Of a stretch of 64,000 nt of DNA, positions 37,737 through 46,177 are shown in pieces (the stretch's first letter is position 1; each line of letters begins with the position of its first letter). The stretch is from the NCBI GenBank assembly GCA_030655135.1, contig JAURWC010000020.1:186001-250000 (forward strand), in the 5' to 3' direction. The DNA comes from Hyphomicrobiaceae bacterium (GTDB taxonomy: Bacteria; Pseudomonadota; Alphaproteobacteria; Rhizobiales; Hyphomicrobiaceae). The notes under the pieces were generated by a model. It made no database searches. It saw nothing but the letters and a program-made list of their open reading frames with translations, and had not been told where the DNA came from. The translations under genes and the position numbers were made by a program.

Positions 37737-39266
37737 TCACGTGGCTTTGGCCTGCGAGCGGCCGAACAGCCAGCGGAACATCCGGCCCGGCAAGGTGAGG
37801 TAGCCCCAGACGACACGCCATATCATAACCGGGAACGCGGGCAGGCTCGCGAGCGGCATGAACAGGAGGACATAGGCGAGGCCCCGGGCGGTGCGAGCGG
37901 CCCAGTATCCCAGTGCGCCCTTGTAGTCGCCACGGCTTTCGCGCGGCCAGATGCGGCGCCACCAGCCGCGCGTGACGGGGATGCAGATCAGGCCCGCGAC
38001 GAACGCGGCCAAATAGATCACATGCACGGCGGAGGGCAGCCACGAGACGATGCGGACGTCATATTCCTTCTGGGTACGCTCATCGCGCGCGTGCACTTCG
38101 AGCGCTCTGGTAACGACCTCGCCGGTGACGCTGCTGATGGCATCGCCCCACCAGTCGCTGAGCTGACTGGTGACCTGATCTGCCACGTCGCCTGTCGGCA
38201 GCGCTTTCAGGGTGATGCGCCCCTCCCCGGCGGGAGTGGCGGTGACGGCGAGTTCGCCGCGGGTGGCGCCCAGCGCGTTGAGGAAGTCGGCGAAGGTGGC
38301 CCGCTTCATCGCGTCGTCGAGGCCGGTAACCGCCACCTTCTGCCACAGCCAGTTGCGGCCGCCGGGCTGGCGCGTTGCCGAAGACTGGAGCACCACGAGG
38401 TTTACGTCGTTGAGTTCGGCGGCACGCGTCAGTTTCTCCATCGCGATTGCGCTGTCGCCGGCATGCAGGATACCGCCGTCGACGCGTCCCGTGACGACGA
38501 CGGACTGGCCGCGCAGCGACGAGAACGCGCCGTCGAGGTGTAGCGGGTCGATCGCGTCGACCAGTGCCGTCCTGGTCGCGGGATCGAAGCCCGGCACTGA
38601 CGAGAGACGTTTCGGGCCGCCCTGCTCCAGCGCCAGGATGCGAATGTTGGATTTGTTCAACGGCCTGTTCAGCTGAAACACGGCTTCGCTGAACATGCGC
38701 GGGTCAGTGATCTCAACAGCGATGTTGGGGCGGAGCGTGGCAAACAGGGTGCTGGTTCCGGCCGAGGTGCGCTGCGTCAAGGGATAGCTGGTCTTGCCGT
38801 CGACGAGGTACAGATCGGCCTCCGGCGGCAAATCCTTCAGGAGTGCGCGGCCCTCGAATACCGTTTCATCCGAGAGGTAGAGCGACAGTTTCGTGCCGGC
38901 AGATGCGTTGGGTGCCAGCGCTTGCGTGACGCGCTGCATCTCGTTGGCGTTGGCGGCCGTAAAGACCTCGCCGTTCTTGTTGGCGAACTTCCAGTGCCCT
39001 TCCGGCGTGACGTGGGCGGCGAGCGGCACGCCTTTGCCGATCGCGGCGACACCCTTGATGTGCTGTGCCGCTTCTCCCAGCGCGCCGAAGCCGTCCGGCA
39101 GATGTGCGCGCTTACCGGCGCCGTCGGCCGTGTCACCCGCTTCGCGCAGGATCTTGGTGAACCAGCCGGCCTGCGTGGGTTGCGGCGTGGCGGCAAGCAG
39201 TAGAGCCGAAGCCAGCAGCAGAGCGGATGCTGTTCGAATGAGCGACAGGCGCCGGGGGCAGAGCAC
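37737..39266 (-). CDS. Unrecognised exported/membrane protein
   Basis: The GTG at 39266 gives 509 residues beginning with a signal peptide (SLIRTASALLLASALLLAAT, cleaved near QPTQA-GWF). There is no ATG near this point; longer frames run into repeats. A periplasmic domain of about 350 residues follows, with GHWKFANKNGEVFTAANANE and LSDETVFEGRALLKDLPPEA. Near the C-terminus are two or three membrane segments (VIYLAAFVAGLICIPV; GLAYVLLFMPLASLPAFPVM). I do not recognise the family. Downstream neighbours do not suggest a role. Its upstream region is filled by repeats. Confidence 0.7.
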   Translation of the reverse strand: MLCPRRLSLIRTASALLLASALLLAATPQPTQAGWFTKILREAGDTADGAGKRAHLPDGFGALGEAAQHIKGVAAIGKGVPLAAHVTPEGHWKFANKNGEVFTAANANEMQRVTQALAPNASAGTKLSLYLSDETVFEGRALLKDLPPEADLYLVDGKTSYPLTQRTSAGTSTLFATLRPNIAVEITDPRMFSEAVFQLNRPLNKSNIRILALEQGGPKRLSSVPGFDPATRTALVDAIDPLHLDGAFSSLRGQSVVVTGRVDGGILHAGDSAIAMEKLTRAAELNDVNLVVLQSSATRQPGGRNWLWQKVAVTGLDDAMKRATFADFLNALGATRGELAVTATPAGEGRITLKALPTGDVADQVTSQLSDWWGDAISSVTGEVVTRALEVHARDERTQKEYDVRIVSWLPSAVHVIYLAAFVAGLICIPVTRGWWRRIWPRESRGDYKGALGYWAARTARGLAYVLLFMPLASLPAFPVMIWRVVWGYLTLPGRMFRWLFGRSQAKAT

Positions 39267-39278
39267 TCGCCCACCCAG

Positions 39279-39423
39279 AACGTCATCCCGGCGCAGGCCG
39301 GGATCTACGCCACCATCATCGGTATCGACGTTGCTGGACCGCGTTCTACGTGCGCAACGAGATCCTGCCGGCGTCGCAGCTGCGGAGACTTGCGTGGATC
39401 CCGGCCTGCGCCGGGATGACGTT
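39279..39423. repeat. Inverted pair of REP-like 'cgtcatcccggc' elements
   Basis: Two 32-base copies face each other at 39279-39310 and 39392-39423, matching at about 31 of 32 positions. Each holds its own hairpin, CCCGGCGCAGGCCGGG. This is the familiar dispersed REP-like element that translates in one frame as a 'PGAGRDP' stretch. It lies in the 296-base gap between the membrane protein gene and the enoyl-CoA hydratase gene. Confidence 0.85.
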
Positions 39424-39497
39424 GAGAGGGGGATGGCGGTTGCGGTTGAATGGCTGGCGGGAGGCGAAATGGAGTTTGGCCCGATAGCGCGTTGCAT

Positions 39498-39523
39498 GGG
39501 GTCAGACCCATGGGTCTGACCCC
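39498..39523. repeat. 26-bp perfect palindrome, copy 2 of the GGGGTCAGACC element
   Basis: This copy is identical over all 26 bases to the one at 8380-8405, with CAT before it in both. It lies 40 bases past the stop of the enoyl-CoA hydratase gene. Confidence 0.85.
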
Positions 39524-39562
39524 TAGTCTCGACGGCCGCTAGCGCGTTGCGCAACACCGCGA

Positions 39563-40342
39563 TCAACCCGATGTCTTGAGCTTCGAAAAGTCGGGCGGAC
39601 GCTTTTCGAGGAAGGCCTGGAAGGCTTCGCGGGCTTCCGGCGAGGCCAGGCGTTCAGCGAAGGTGACGGCCTCAGCATCGGTGCGCTTGATGATTTCGGA
39701 GGGATCGCCGCGCATCAGGCGCCGCGCGGCCTTCAAGGCCTCGGGCGGCTTGGCGGCGAGCGCGACGGCGGCCTCCATCACCTTGGCATCGAGATCGCTG
39801 GCCGGAACGATGGCGTTGATGAGGCCCGCCTCCACCATGCGGCTTGCGGGAAATGGCGCGCCCAGCGCCAGCATCTCGAAGGCACGGGCGTATCCCATGC
39901 GGGCCGGCATCAACAGGCTGGAGGCAGCTTCGGGCACCAGGCCAAGATCGAGAAACGGGGTGGCGAAGACCGCCGAGGGCGTAGCGTAAACGAGATCGCA
40001 GTGAAACAGCAACGTGGTGCCGATGCCGACGGCCGGACCATCGACACCGGCGATGACCGGCTTGGCGATGCGCGGCAGCAAGCGAATGAAGCGCAGAACA
40101 TGCGTGGGCACGCTGACGCCGTGGGCGGTGGCAAGGAAATCGTTGATGTCGTTGCCGGAGGAGAACACCCCGCCTGATCCGAGGATGACGTGAGCGGCGA
40201 CGGCGGGGTTGGCGTCGCCCTGCTCGATGGCGTCGGTCATCGTGGCGTACATGGCGGCGGTCAGCGCGTTCTTTTTGGCGGCGCGATTGAGACGGATCGT
40301 TTGCACGCCATCAGCCAGGGAGATCTGCACGTCGTCGGTCAT
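39563..40342 (-). CDS. Enoyl-CoA hydratase/isomerase family protein
   Basis: This 259-residue crotonase-fold protein hydrates or isomerises enoyl-CoA thioesters. It has the oxyanion-hole segments GSGGVFSSGNDINDF and AGVDGPAVGIGTTLLFHCDL. The region after it (PFLDLGLVPEAASSLLMP) keeps the usual Glu position (PEA). It lies 68 bases downstream of an acyl-CoA dehydrogenase gene, a common fatty acid oxidation pairing. The exact substrate is unclear. Confidence 0.9.
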   Translation of the reverse strand: MTDDVQISLADGVQTIRLNRAAKKNALTAAMYATMTDAIEQGDANPAVAAHVILGSGGVFSSGNDINDFLATAHGVSVPTHVLRFIRLLPRIAKPVIAGVDGPAVGIGTTLLFHCDLVYATPSAVFATPFLDLGLVPEAASSLLMPARMGYARAFEMLALGAPFPASRMVEAGLINAIVPASDLDAKVMEAAVALAAKPPEALKAARRLMRGDPSEIIKRTDAEAVTFAERLASPEAREAFQAFLEKRPPDFSKLKTSG

Positions 40343-40410
40343 GGGGCCTGCTGCCTCTTATGTTGTATCCACGCAAGCGCGGTCGTCGACCCGGCCACGG
40401 AGCGCTGTTA

Positions 40411-42195
40411 TCAACCGGTTAATTGCGACGGCTCGACGGCGAACAGGCTGTCGGCGCCGGCCGTGACGGTTTCCGCCAGGCCGGGGCCGGCGGTGCTGAT
40501 GTTCTCAGCGAAGAAGCGCGCGATGGCGACGGCGTTGCCGGCGGAGCCGTTGGCATCGCGGACAGCCGCCAGGGCGCCCTTGGCAAGATAGTGTCCGCCG
40601 CAGGCGAGGCCGAACAAGCGCAGGTAGGGCGTGGCACCGGCCAGAGCGTTTTCCATTTTGCCGTTGGCGAGCGCCTGGCCCATGAAGGCGGTGGCGTCTT
40701 CCAGCGCCCGCAGCGTGGCGGCCATGCGTTCGCCCATGCGACCGAACTCGGGCCGGTTGGACTTTTGCACGTCGCTGACGGTTTCACGCAGCTCGGCCAG
40801 GTAGGCCTTCACCACGGCGCCGTTGCCGAGTGGCAGCTTGCGCACGACGAGATCGATCGACTGGATGCCATTCGTCCCCTCGTAGATCGGCAGGATGCGG
40901 GCGTCGCGATAATATTGTGCCGCGCCCGTCTCCTCGATGAAGCCCATGCCGCCGTGGATCTGCACGCCGAGCGAGGCCACCTCGCAACCGATGTCGGTGG
41001 AGAAGGCCTTGGCGATGGGCGTCAACAGCGCGGCTGTGGCGGCGGCCGCCCGGCGCTCCTCCTCGCTGGGTGCGCGGTGCGAGATGTCGATCTCGCGCGC
41101 GGTGACGAGGCAGATGCAGCGGGCCGCCTGGGTCAGCGCCTTCATCGTCAGCAGCGAGCGGCGGATGTCGGCATGTTCGACGATCGCGCCCATTTCCCCC
41201 GGCTGCGACGATGCGGTGCGGCCCTGCTTGCGGTCGTGGGCATAGGCGATCGCGTGCTGTGTGGCGCGCTCGGCCACCGCCACGCCCTGCACGCCGACCG
41301 CGAGGCGGGCGGCGTTCATCATGATAAACATGGTGTTGAGGCCGCGGTTCTCCTGGCCGACGAGGTAGCCGATTGCGCCATCCTTCTCGCCGAACTTCAT
41401 GACGCACGTCGGGCTGGCGTGGATGCCAAGCTTGTGTTCGAGGCCGGCGCAGACGACGTCGTTGCGCGCGCCCGGCGAGCCGTCGCCGTTCAACAGGTAT
41501 TTCGGCACGAGGAAAAGCGAGATGCCCTTGGTGCCGGCGGGTGCGTCCGGCAGGCGGGCCAGCACCATGTGGATGATGTTGCCGGCCATCTCGTGCTCGC
41601 CGTACGTGATGAAGATCTTGGTGCCGAACAGGCGATACGTGCCGTCGCCTTGAGGCACGGCCTTGGTTTTTACCGCGGCGAGATCGGAGCCCGCCTGCGG
41701 CTCGGTGAGGTTCATCGTGCCGGTCCATTCGCCGGAGATCATCTTCGGCAGATAGGCGGCTTTCAGGGCGTCGGAGCCGTCGGCGTGCAGCGCGTCGATG
41801 GCGCCTTGCGTCAGCAGCGGGCACAGACCGAACGACAGGTTCGCGGCGTTCCAGATCTCGCATGCGGCCATCGACACAACGCTCGGCAGGCCCTGGCCGC
41901 CGAATTCTTCCGGGCACGGCAGCGCGCTCCAGCCGCCTTCCGCGAACTGGCGGTAGGCTTCTTTCCAGCCGGGCGGCGTGTTGACCTTGCCGTCGACCAG
42001 TTTGGAGGCGGTCTTGTCGCCGACCTTGTTCAACGGATCGAGCACTTCGGCGCCGAATTTTCCAGCCTCCTCCACGACGGCGCGGATCGTATCTTCGTCC
42101 AGGCCGTCATAGATGCCTGAGGCGATCAGCCCGTCGAGACCAACGGCCGTCTTGAGCGCGAACACGATGTCGTCTACTGGAGCGGCATAAGCCAT
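40411..42195 (-). CDS. Acyl-CoA dehydrogenase, DmdC-type long form
   Basis: At 594 residues with an extended N-terminus (YAAPVDDIVFALKTAVGLDG) and C-terminal domain, this matches the long acyl-CoA dehydrogenases that include DmdC. It has MNLTEPQAGSDLAAVKTKA, ITYGEHEMAGNIIHMVLARL, and QIHGGMGFIEETGAAQYYRD with the catalytic Glu region. It oxidises acyl-CoA using FAD; whether it acts on methylmercaptopropionyl-CoA or fatty acids is not decidable here. An enoyl-CoA hydratase follows. Confidence 0.9.
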   Translation of the reverse strand: MAYAAPVDDIVFALKTAVGLDGLIASGIYDGLDEDTIRAVVEEAGKFGAEVLDPLNKVGDKTASKLVDGKVNTPPGWKEAYRQFAEGGWSALPCPEEFGGQGLPSVVSMAACEIWNAANLSFGLCPLLTQGAIDALHADGSDALKAAYLPKMISGEWTGTMNLTEPQAGSDLAAVKTKAVPQGDGTYRLFGTKIFITYGEHEMAGNIIHMVLARLPDAPAGTKGISLFLVPKYLLNGDGSPGARNDVVCAGLEHKLGIHASPTCVMKFGEKDGAIGYLVGQENRGLNTMFIMMNAARLAVGVQGVAVAERATQHAIAYAHDRKQGRTASSQPGEMGAIVEHADIRRSLLTMKALTQAARCICLVTAREIDISHRAPSEEERRAAAATAALLTPIAKAFSTDIGCEVASLGVQIHGGMGFIEETGAAQYYRDARILPIYEGTNGIQSIDLVVRKLPLGNGAVVKAYLAELRETVSDVQKSNRPEFGRMGERMAATLRALEDATAFMGQALANGKMENALAGATPYLRLFGLACGGHYLAKGALAAVRDANGSAGNAVAIARFFAENISTAGPGLAETVTAGADSLFAVEPSQLTG

Positions 42196-42349
42196 GGCGT
42201 TCCTCGTTAAAGTGGGCCGGTTGAGCGGGCCTCGTTGAGCGGGTGTTCAGGCGTTGCCGTTGCTTCGACCATTATGTGCGGCACCAATCGCGACGAACTT
42301 TAGGCTGACCGCGTGGCGCGGCAAAGCCGAAAGAGGAATGCCAGGACCC

Positions 42350-43321
42350 ATGTCAGTCATAGCGGCCACCCCGGATGCGATCAGCGAGGCGGCGGCCCTG
42401 TTGCGGTCGGGTGCGCTCGTCGCGTTTCCGACAGAGACGGTTTACGGGCTGGGGGCGGATGCCACCAATGGCGCGGCCGTCGCCTCGATCTTCGAAGCGA
42501 AGGGGCGGCCGCATTTCAATCCGCTGATCGTGCACGTGGCCGACATCAGCGTGGCACACCGGCTGGCGTACATTCCGGACGGCGCCCAGCGCATTGCCGA
42601 AGCATTCTGGCCGGGGCCGGTGACCCTGGTCTTGAAGCGGCGGCCGGACAGCGGCTTGTCAGATCTTGTGTCGGCGGGGTTGGATACGGTTGCTTTGAGA
42701 ATGCCGGATCATCCAATCGCGCGCAGCCTGCTGGTCGCGGCGGGACGGCCGCTTGCGGCACCCTCGGCCAACCGGTCGGGCCACGTCAGCCCGACGCAGG
42801 CGCAGCATGTGGCTGACGACCTTGGTGACAAGGTCGCGATGGTGCTGGACGGAGGGGCCACGGCACACGGCATCGAAAGCACGATCATCGACGCCTCAAG
42901 TGAGCGGCACGTGATGTTGCGCTCAGGATCGGTGCCGGGGCTGGTCATCGAGCAAGCGCTCGGCCTGAAGCTTGTGCGGTCGCTGCAGGCGGAGAGCTTG
43001 AAGCCGCGGGCGTCCGGTCAGCTCGCCAGCCACTATGCCCCGCGCGCTAGGGTGCGGCTGAACGTGACCCACGGCTTTACGGAGGGCGAGGCGGTGCTGG
43101 CGTTCGGCCCGTTCGAAGCGGCCCGGCATCGCGCGGTGAGCGGGCCGTTTATCAATCTGAGCGAGCGGGCCGATTTGATCGAGGCGGCGGCGAACCTGTT
43201 CGCAGCGTTGCGCAAGCTGGACGCCCTGGGCGTGCCGTCGATCGCCGTGACACCGATACCGGAACAGGGGCTCGGCGAAGCCATCAACGACCGGCTGACG
43301 CGGGCGGCTGCACCGCGGTAG
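42350..43321 (+). CDS. L-threonylcarbamoyladenylate synthase (Sua5)
   Basis: This enzyme makes threonylcarbamoyl-AMP for the t6A37 tRNA modification. The ATG at 42350 gives 323 residues. The YrdC domain (ALVAFPTETVYGLGADATNG; KGRPHFNPLIVHV; PGPVTLVLKR; PSANRSGHVSPTQAQHV) is followed by the Sua5 C-terminal domain (SGQLASHYAPRARVRLNV). The product t6A is the substrate of MtaB, encoded at 17-18 kb. The gene is divergent from the acyl-CoA dehydrogenase. Confidence 0.93.
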   Translation: MSVIAATPDAISEAAALLRSGALVAFPTETVYGLGADATNGAAVASIFEAKGRPHFNPLIVHVADISVAHRLAYIPDGAQRIAEAFWPGPVTLVLKRRPDSGLSDLVSAGLDTVALRMPDHPIARSLLVAAGRPLAAPSANRSGHVSPTQAQHVADDLGDKVAMVLDGGATAHGIESTIIDASSERHVMLRSGSVPGLVIEQALGLKLVRSLQAESLKPRASGQLASHYAPRARVRLNVTHGFTEGEAVLAFGPFEAARHRAVSGPFINLSERADLIEAAANLFAALRKLDALGVPSIAVTPIPEQGLGEAINDRLTRAAAPR

Positions 43322-43400
43322 CGGCACCGTATGGGGCGGCACGTATGATTTTCGCCAGGCAAATGGGCGGATTGTGAACCATCGCCTTCAACCGAGGCCC

Positions 43401-43587
43401 CTCCCCTCGATGGGAGGGGTTGGGGTGGGGCATGACGTTTAGGGGGGAGGAAGCGTCAACCCAAATCGGTGCTGGAAACCGTATTGCTGCCGTGTGCACA
43501 AAAATTTCGCCGTCGCCTCCGTCAAGCGACCGCAGCGTTGAGCCAGATCGACGGTGTCGTGGGTGCCCGCCTCCGCGGGCATGACGT
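43401..43587. repeat. Intergenic REP-like hairpins
   Basis: The 312-base gap between sua5 and cfa holds two REP-like motifs. At 43401-43430, CCCCTC(GATG)GAGGGG is followed by TTGGGGTGGGG, a common dispersed 'PHPNPSHRGEG' type repeat. At 43561-43587, GCCCGC(CTCC)GCGGGC is followed by ATGACG, resembling the elements near 39.3 kb. I see no gene in the gap. Confidence 0.7.
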
Positions 43588-43633
43588 TGTGGGTGGATCG
43601 AGGCGCGCGCTACGATTGGCACCGGCCACGCCG

Positions 43634-44950
43634 CTAACGATACAAATCCGCGCGGGTATTGGGGACGGCGGGGGCGCGCTTGACGCTCTTGGAGGCCAGG
43701 ACCTGGAAGAGACGGGCCGAGCCGCGATTGAAGACGATGGAGCAGCCGGCCAGGTAGGCAACGTAGATCCGGTACTTGTCTTCGCCGACGAGCTTGATCG
43801 CCTCGTCGCGGCGCGCCACGAGACGGTCGTGCCAGAGCCGGGTGGTCAGCTCGTAGTGTTTGCGCCAGCCCTCGACATCGAGAACCTCCATGCCTGCGCG
43901 TTCCATCTCGGCGACCGTGTTGCCCACGTCGTCCAGGGCGCCGCCAGGGAAGATGTATTTCGCCAGCGCCCGCTGCTCGGGGCGGACCTTTTCCGGCATC
44001 CAGCGGCCGGGGCGCTTGGCGCGGCGCGAGATGGCGTGATTGAGGAACAGGCCGTCTTCGCTGAGCAGCGAGCGTACCTTGCGCATGTAGCGCGCGTTGT
44101 TTTCCAGGCCGATGGCCTCGTACATGCCGACCGAGGCGATCTTGTCGAACGTACCCGTCAAGTTCGCGTAGTCGATGAACTGGAACGTCACGCGATCCTG
44201 CAGGCCGAGGCGGTTGACCTTCTCCTGCGCGTAGGCCAGCTGCTCTTTCGACAGCGTGATGCCATGCGCCTTGACGCCGTGATGCTTGGCGGCGTGGCAC
44301 ACGAGAGCGCCCCAGCCCGAGCCGATATCAAGAAAGCGCTCGCCCGGCTTCAGGCGCAGCTTGCGGCACACCATCTCCAGCTTGTCGAACTGCGCCTGTT
44401 CGAGCGTGTTGCCCCAGTCGGTGAAGTAGGCGCAGGTGTAGACCATCTCCGGATCGAGGAAGAGCGCGTAGAATTCGTTCGACAGGTCGTAGTGGAAGGA
44501 GATGTAGGCGGTGTTGTCGCGACGGGTCTCGACGCGGCCGATGATGTCGCCGCCGAAGCCCTGCTCGTCGCGGGCGTCTTCAGGCTTGGCGAACAGGAAG
44601 GGCTTGAGCTTGTAGGCGAGCTTCAGGGCTTCGGCCAGTTTGATGCGCGTCGAGGGACGGCCCTCGCGGTTGAGGGCAACGCCGAAATCAATGAGCGAGC
44701 CGCCGGAATAATCGATGCCCTTGTCGACGTAGTGGCGGATGATGGTGTCGAGCTTCGGTGAGCGCAGGATGGAGCCGATGACGCCGGCGCTGGCGATGGA
44801 CAGCTCGAACGGGCCCGTGACGTTGCGGCCGAGAGGAATGCGCGAACCGTCCCACAAGCGAACGGAGGCGTTGAGATCGAGCTTATCGGCGAGCCCGCGC
44901 ACCAGCGACGTTGCCGCGTCAAGCCGCGCCTGTTCCTGAGATGCCGTCAT
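43634..44950 (-). CDS. Cyclopropane-fatty-acyl-phospholipid synthase family protein
   Basis: This 438-residue SAM-dependent enzyme modifies unsaturated chains of membrane phospholipids. The SAM-binding motif is LDIGSGWGALVCHAA. Family motifs SFHYDLSNEFYALFLDPEMV, YTCAYF, GMYEAIGLENNARYM and GGALDD are present. The N-terminal domain (about 1-130) is typical for Cfa. The ATG at 44950 has a good AAGGCGGGG upstream. It may be a methyl-branching or cyclopropanating enzyme. Confidence 0.92.
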   Translation of the reverse strand: MTASQEQARLDAATSLVRGLADKLDLNASVRLWDGSRIPLGRNVTGPFELSIASAGVIGSILRSPKLDTIIRHYVDKGIDYSGGSLIDFGVALNREGRPSTRIKLAEALKLAYKLKPFLFAKPEDARDEQGFGGDIIGRVETRRDNTAYISFHYDLSNEFYALFLDPEMVYTCAYFTDWGNTLEQAQFDKLEMVCRKLRLKPGERFLDIGSGWGALVCHAAKHHGVKAHGITLSKEQLAYAQEKVNRLGLQDRVTFQFIDYANLTGTFDKIASVGMYEAIGLENNARYMRKVRSLLSEDGLFLNHAISRRAKRPGRWMPEKVRPEQRALAKYIFPGGALDDVGNTVAEMERAGMEVLDVEGWRKHYELTTRLWHDRLVARRDEAIKLVGEDKYRIYVAYLAGCSIVFNRGSARLFQVLASKSVKRAPAVPNTRADLYR

Positions 44951-45027
44951 AACCCCGCCTTCCGCCGGTTTGTGCCCGCGCACTTGCAGCATAGGGCGGC
45001 GCGGGAGGCAAGAGCGACGGCTTGGAT

Positions 45028-45051
45028 GGGGTCAGACCGAGGTCTGACCCC
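45028..45051. repeat. 24-bp palindrome, copy 3 of the GGGGTCAGACC element
   Basis: Half-sites GGGGTCAGACC flank a 2-base GA spacer, a shorter version of the copies at 8.4 and 39.5 kb. It is followed by GAAA, as in copy 1, and ends 6 bases before the direct repeat that borders the beta-lactamase gene. Confidence 0.8.
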
Positions 45052-45057
45052 GAAAGC

Positions 45058-45085
45058 TTACGCAGCGAGCCTCACGCCGGCGGCT
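45058..45085. repeat. Left direct repeat bordering bla, copy of the thiolase 3' end
   Basis: These 28 bases match 46178-46205 at 26 positions. The right copy is the last codons and stop of the thiolase gene; read on the minus strand this left copy also ends in codons for VRLAA and a stop. It could be a remnant of the thiolase 3' end or an insertion footprint. Confidence 0.6.
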
Positions 45086-45146
45086 ACGATCCGGCAACGC
45101 GGGTACGGAGGCGCAGGGATGGCGGCGCGTCGACCTTACTGTCTGA

Positions 45147-46160
45147 CTACCTGCCCACCCGCTGCAGGCTCTCGACAGCTAGCCGGGCTACCGCGGCATG
45201 CGCCGCCGCTCGTCCTTTCGACTCGGCCAGCGAGCCGGCGAGATAGACAGCGATGGCGAACCTGCGGCCGTCGGGCAAGGTGACGATACCGATATCGTTA
45301 GTGGCGTGGTTGAGCCCGGCAGCGCTTGGGCCTGATCCCGTCTTGTGCGCAAGACGGGCGCCATCGGGCAAGCCGGCCTTTATCCGGTCCAAGCCGGTTT
45401 TCGTCTCCGTCATGATCTTGTCGAGCAGCGCGGCATGCGCGGGCTCGCGCAACCAATTGCCTTTGGCCAGCCCTTCGAGGAAGGCGACGGCGGCGTCGGG
45501 TGTGGCAGCGTCGCGCGTATCGGTGAGCGTTGCCTCCAGCCGTTTACGCCGCTCCGCTGCCGGAATGGCGTCGATGTCGCGCTGGAACTTCGCCAGGTCG
45601 ATCGGCTCGTCCCAGGAAAAACCGGCGAGGCCGAGGATTTCGGGCTGGAAAACGCGCTCATAGCGATCGATCGAGATGCCCGCAATACCGCCGCCGGTGA
45701 GCATCGCGTTGAGCACGTGCGGCCCGCCGATGATCCGCAGCAGCAGATCGGCGGCCGTGTTGTCGCTGTCGCCAGTGGAGCGGGCGATGAGGTCCCGCAG
45801 CGGATAGTCCTGCCGCTCGCCCTTGAAGGCTTCGGCAAGCGGGCTGTGATAGAGTGAAAGGTCGTTGCGGGTCACCGGGATCGCCTGGTCGAGCGTAAAC
45901 TTGCCCGCCTCGACAGCTTGAAGCACCCCGACCGCGAGCGGCAGCTTGAAGACGCTCTGCAGCGGGAAATATTCGCCGCCCCGATACGACCAGCGCTTGC
46001 CGTCCTTCAGGTCGATCAGCCCTACGCCGAGCCGGCCCGTCGCCTGCTTCTCGATCGCCCTGATACCGGACTCGAGCTTGGCCCTATCCCAGTCGGCGAG
46101 CGCGGGTGCTGCGGCAAACCACACGAGAGTGGCAACCGCGTACATTAGCCGGGTCGACAT
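45147..46160 (-). CDS. bla: Class A serine beta-lactamase
   Basis: This 337-residue exported enzyme hydrolyses beta-lactams. A signal peptide (MYAVATLVWFAAAPALA) precedes the mature domain. Class A motifs are the SVFK tetrad with nucleophile S69, SDN at 132-134, a probable general-base Glu (E168 in DRYERV) and KTG at 273-275. The longer frame upstream of the ATG at 46160 lies over the thiolase gene and is not coding. The gene sits between the cfa and thiolase genes, flanked by a 28-bp direct repeat. No LysR-type ampR is adjacent. Substrate range cannot be read from sequence. Confidence 0.9.
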   Translation of the reverse strand: MSTRLMYAVATLVWFAAAPALADWDRAKLESGIRAIEKQATGRLGVGLIDLKDGKRWSYRGGEYFPLQSVFKLPLAVGVLQAVEAGKFTLDQAIPVTRNDLSLYHSPLAEAFKGERQDYPLRDLIARSTGDSDNTAADLLLRIIGGPHVLNAMLTGGGIAGISIDRYERVFQPEILGLAGFSWDEPIDLAKFQRDIDAIPAAERRKRLEATLTDTRDAATPDAAVAFLEGLAKGNWLREPAHAALLDKIMTETKTGLDRIKAGLPDGARLAHKTGSGPSAAGLNHATNDIGIVTLPDGRRFAIAVYLAGSLAESKGRAAAHAAVARLAVESLQRVGR

Positions 46161-46177
46161 GCCTGCTCCATGCCGCT

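Noticed and set aside
40423-42120. A 565-codon plus-strand frame
   Set aside because: It lies fully opposite a clear acyl-CoA dehydrogenase gene. Its composition (Gly/Ala/Val/Arg/His-rich) is that of antisense frames in GC-rich DNA.
42220-42243. A direct repeat GTTGAGCGGG upstream of the acyl-CoA dehydrogenase gene as an operator
   Set aside because: Two 10-base copies 14 bases apart in GC-rich sequence are too weak, with no matching known operator.
43284-44300. A 338-codon minus-strand frame
   Set aside because: It is out of frame with the cyclopropane synthase gene and reads through intergenic REP-like repeats.
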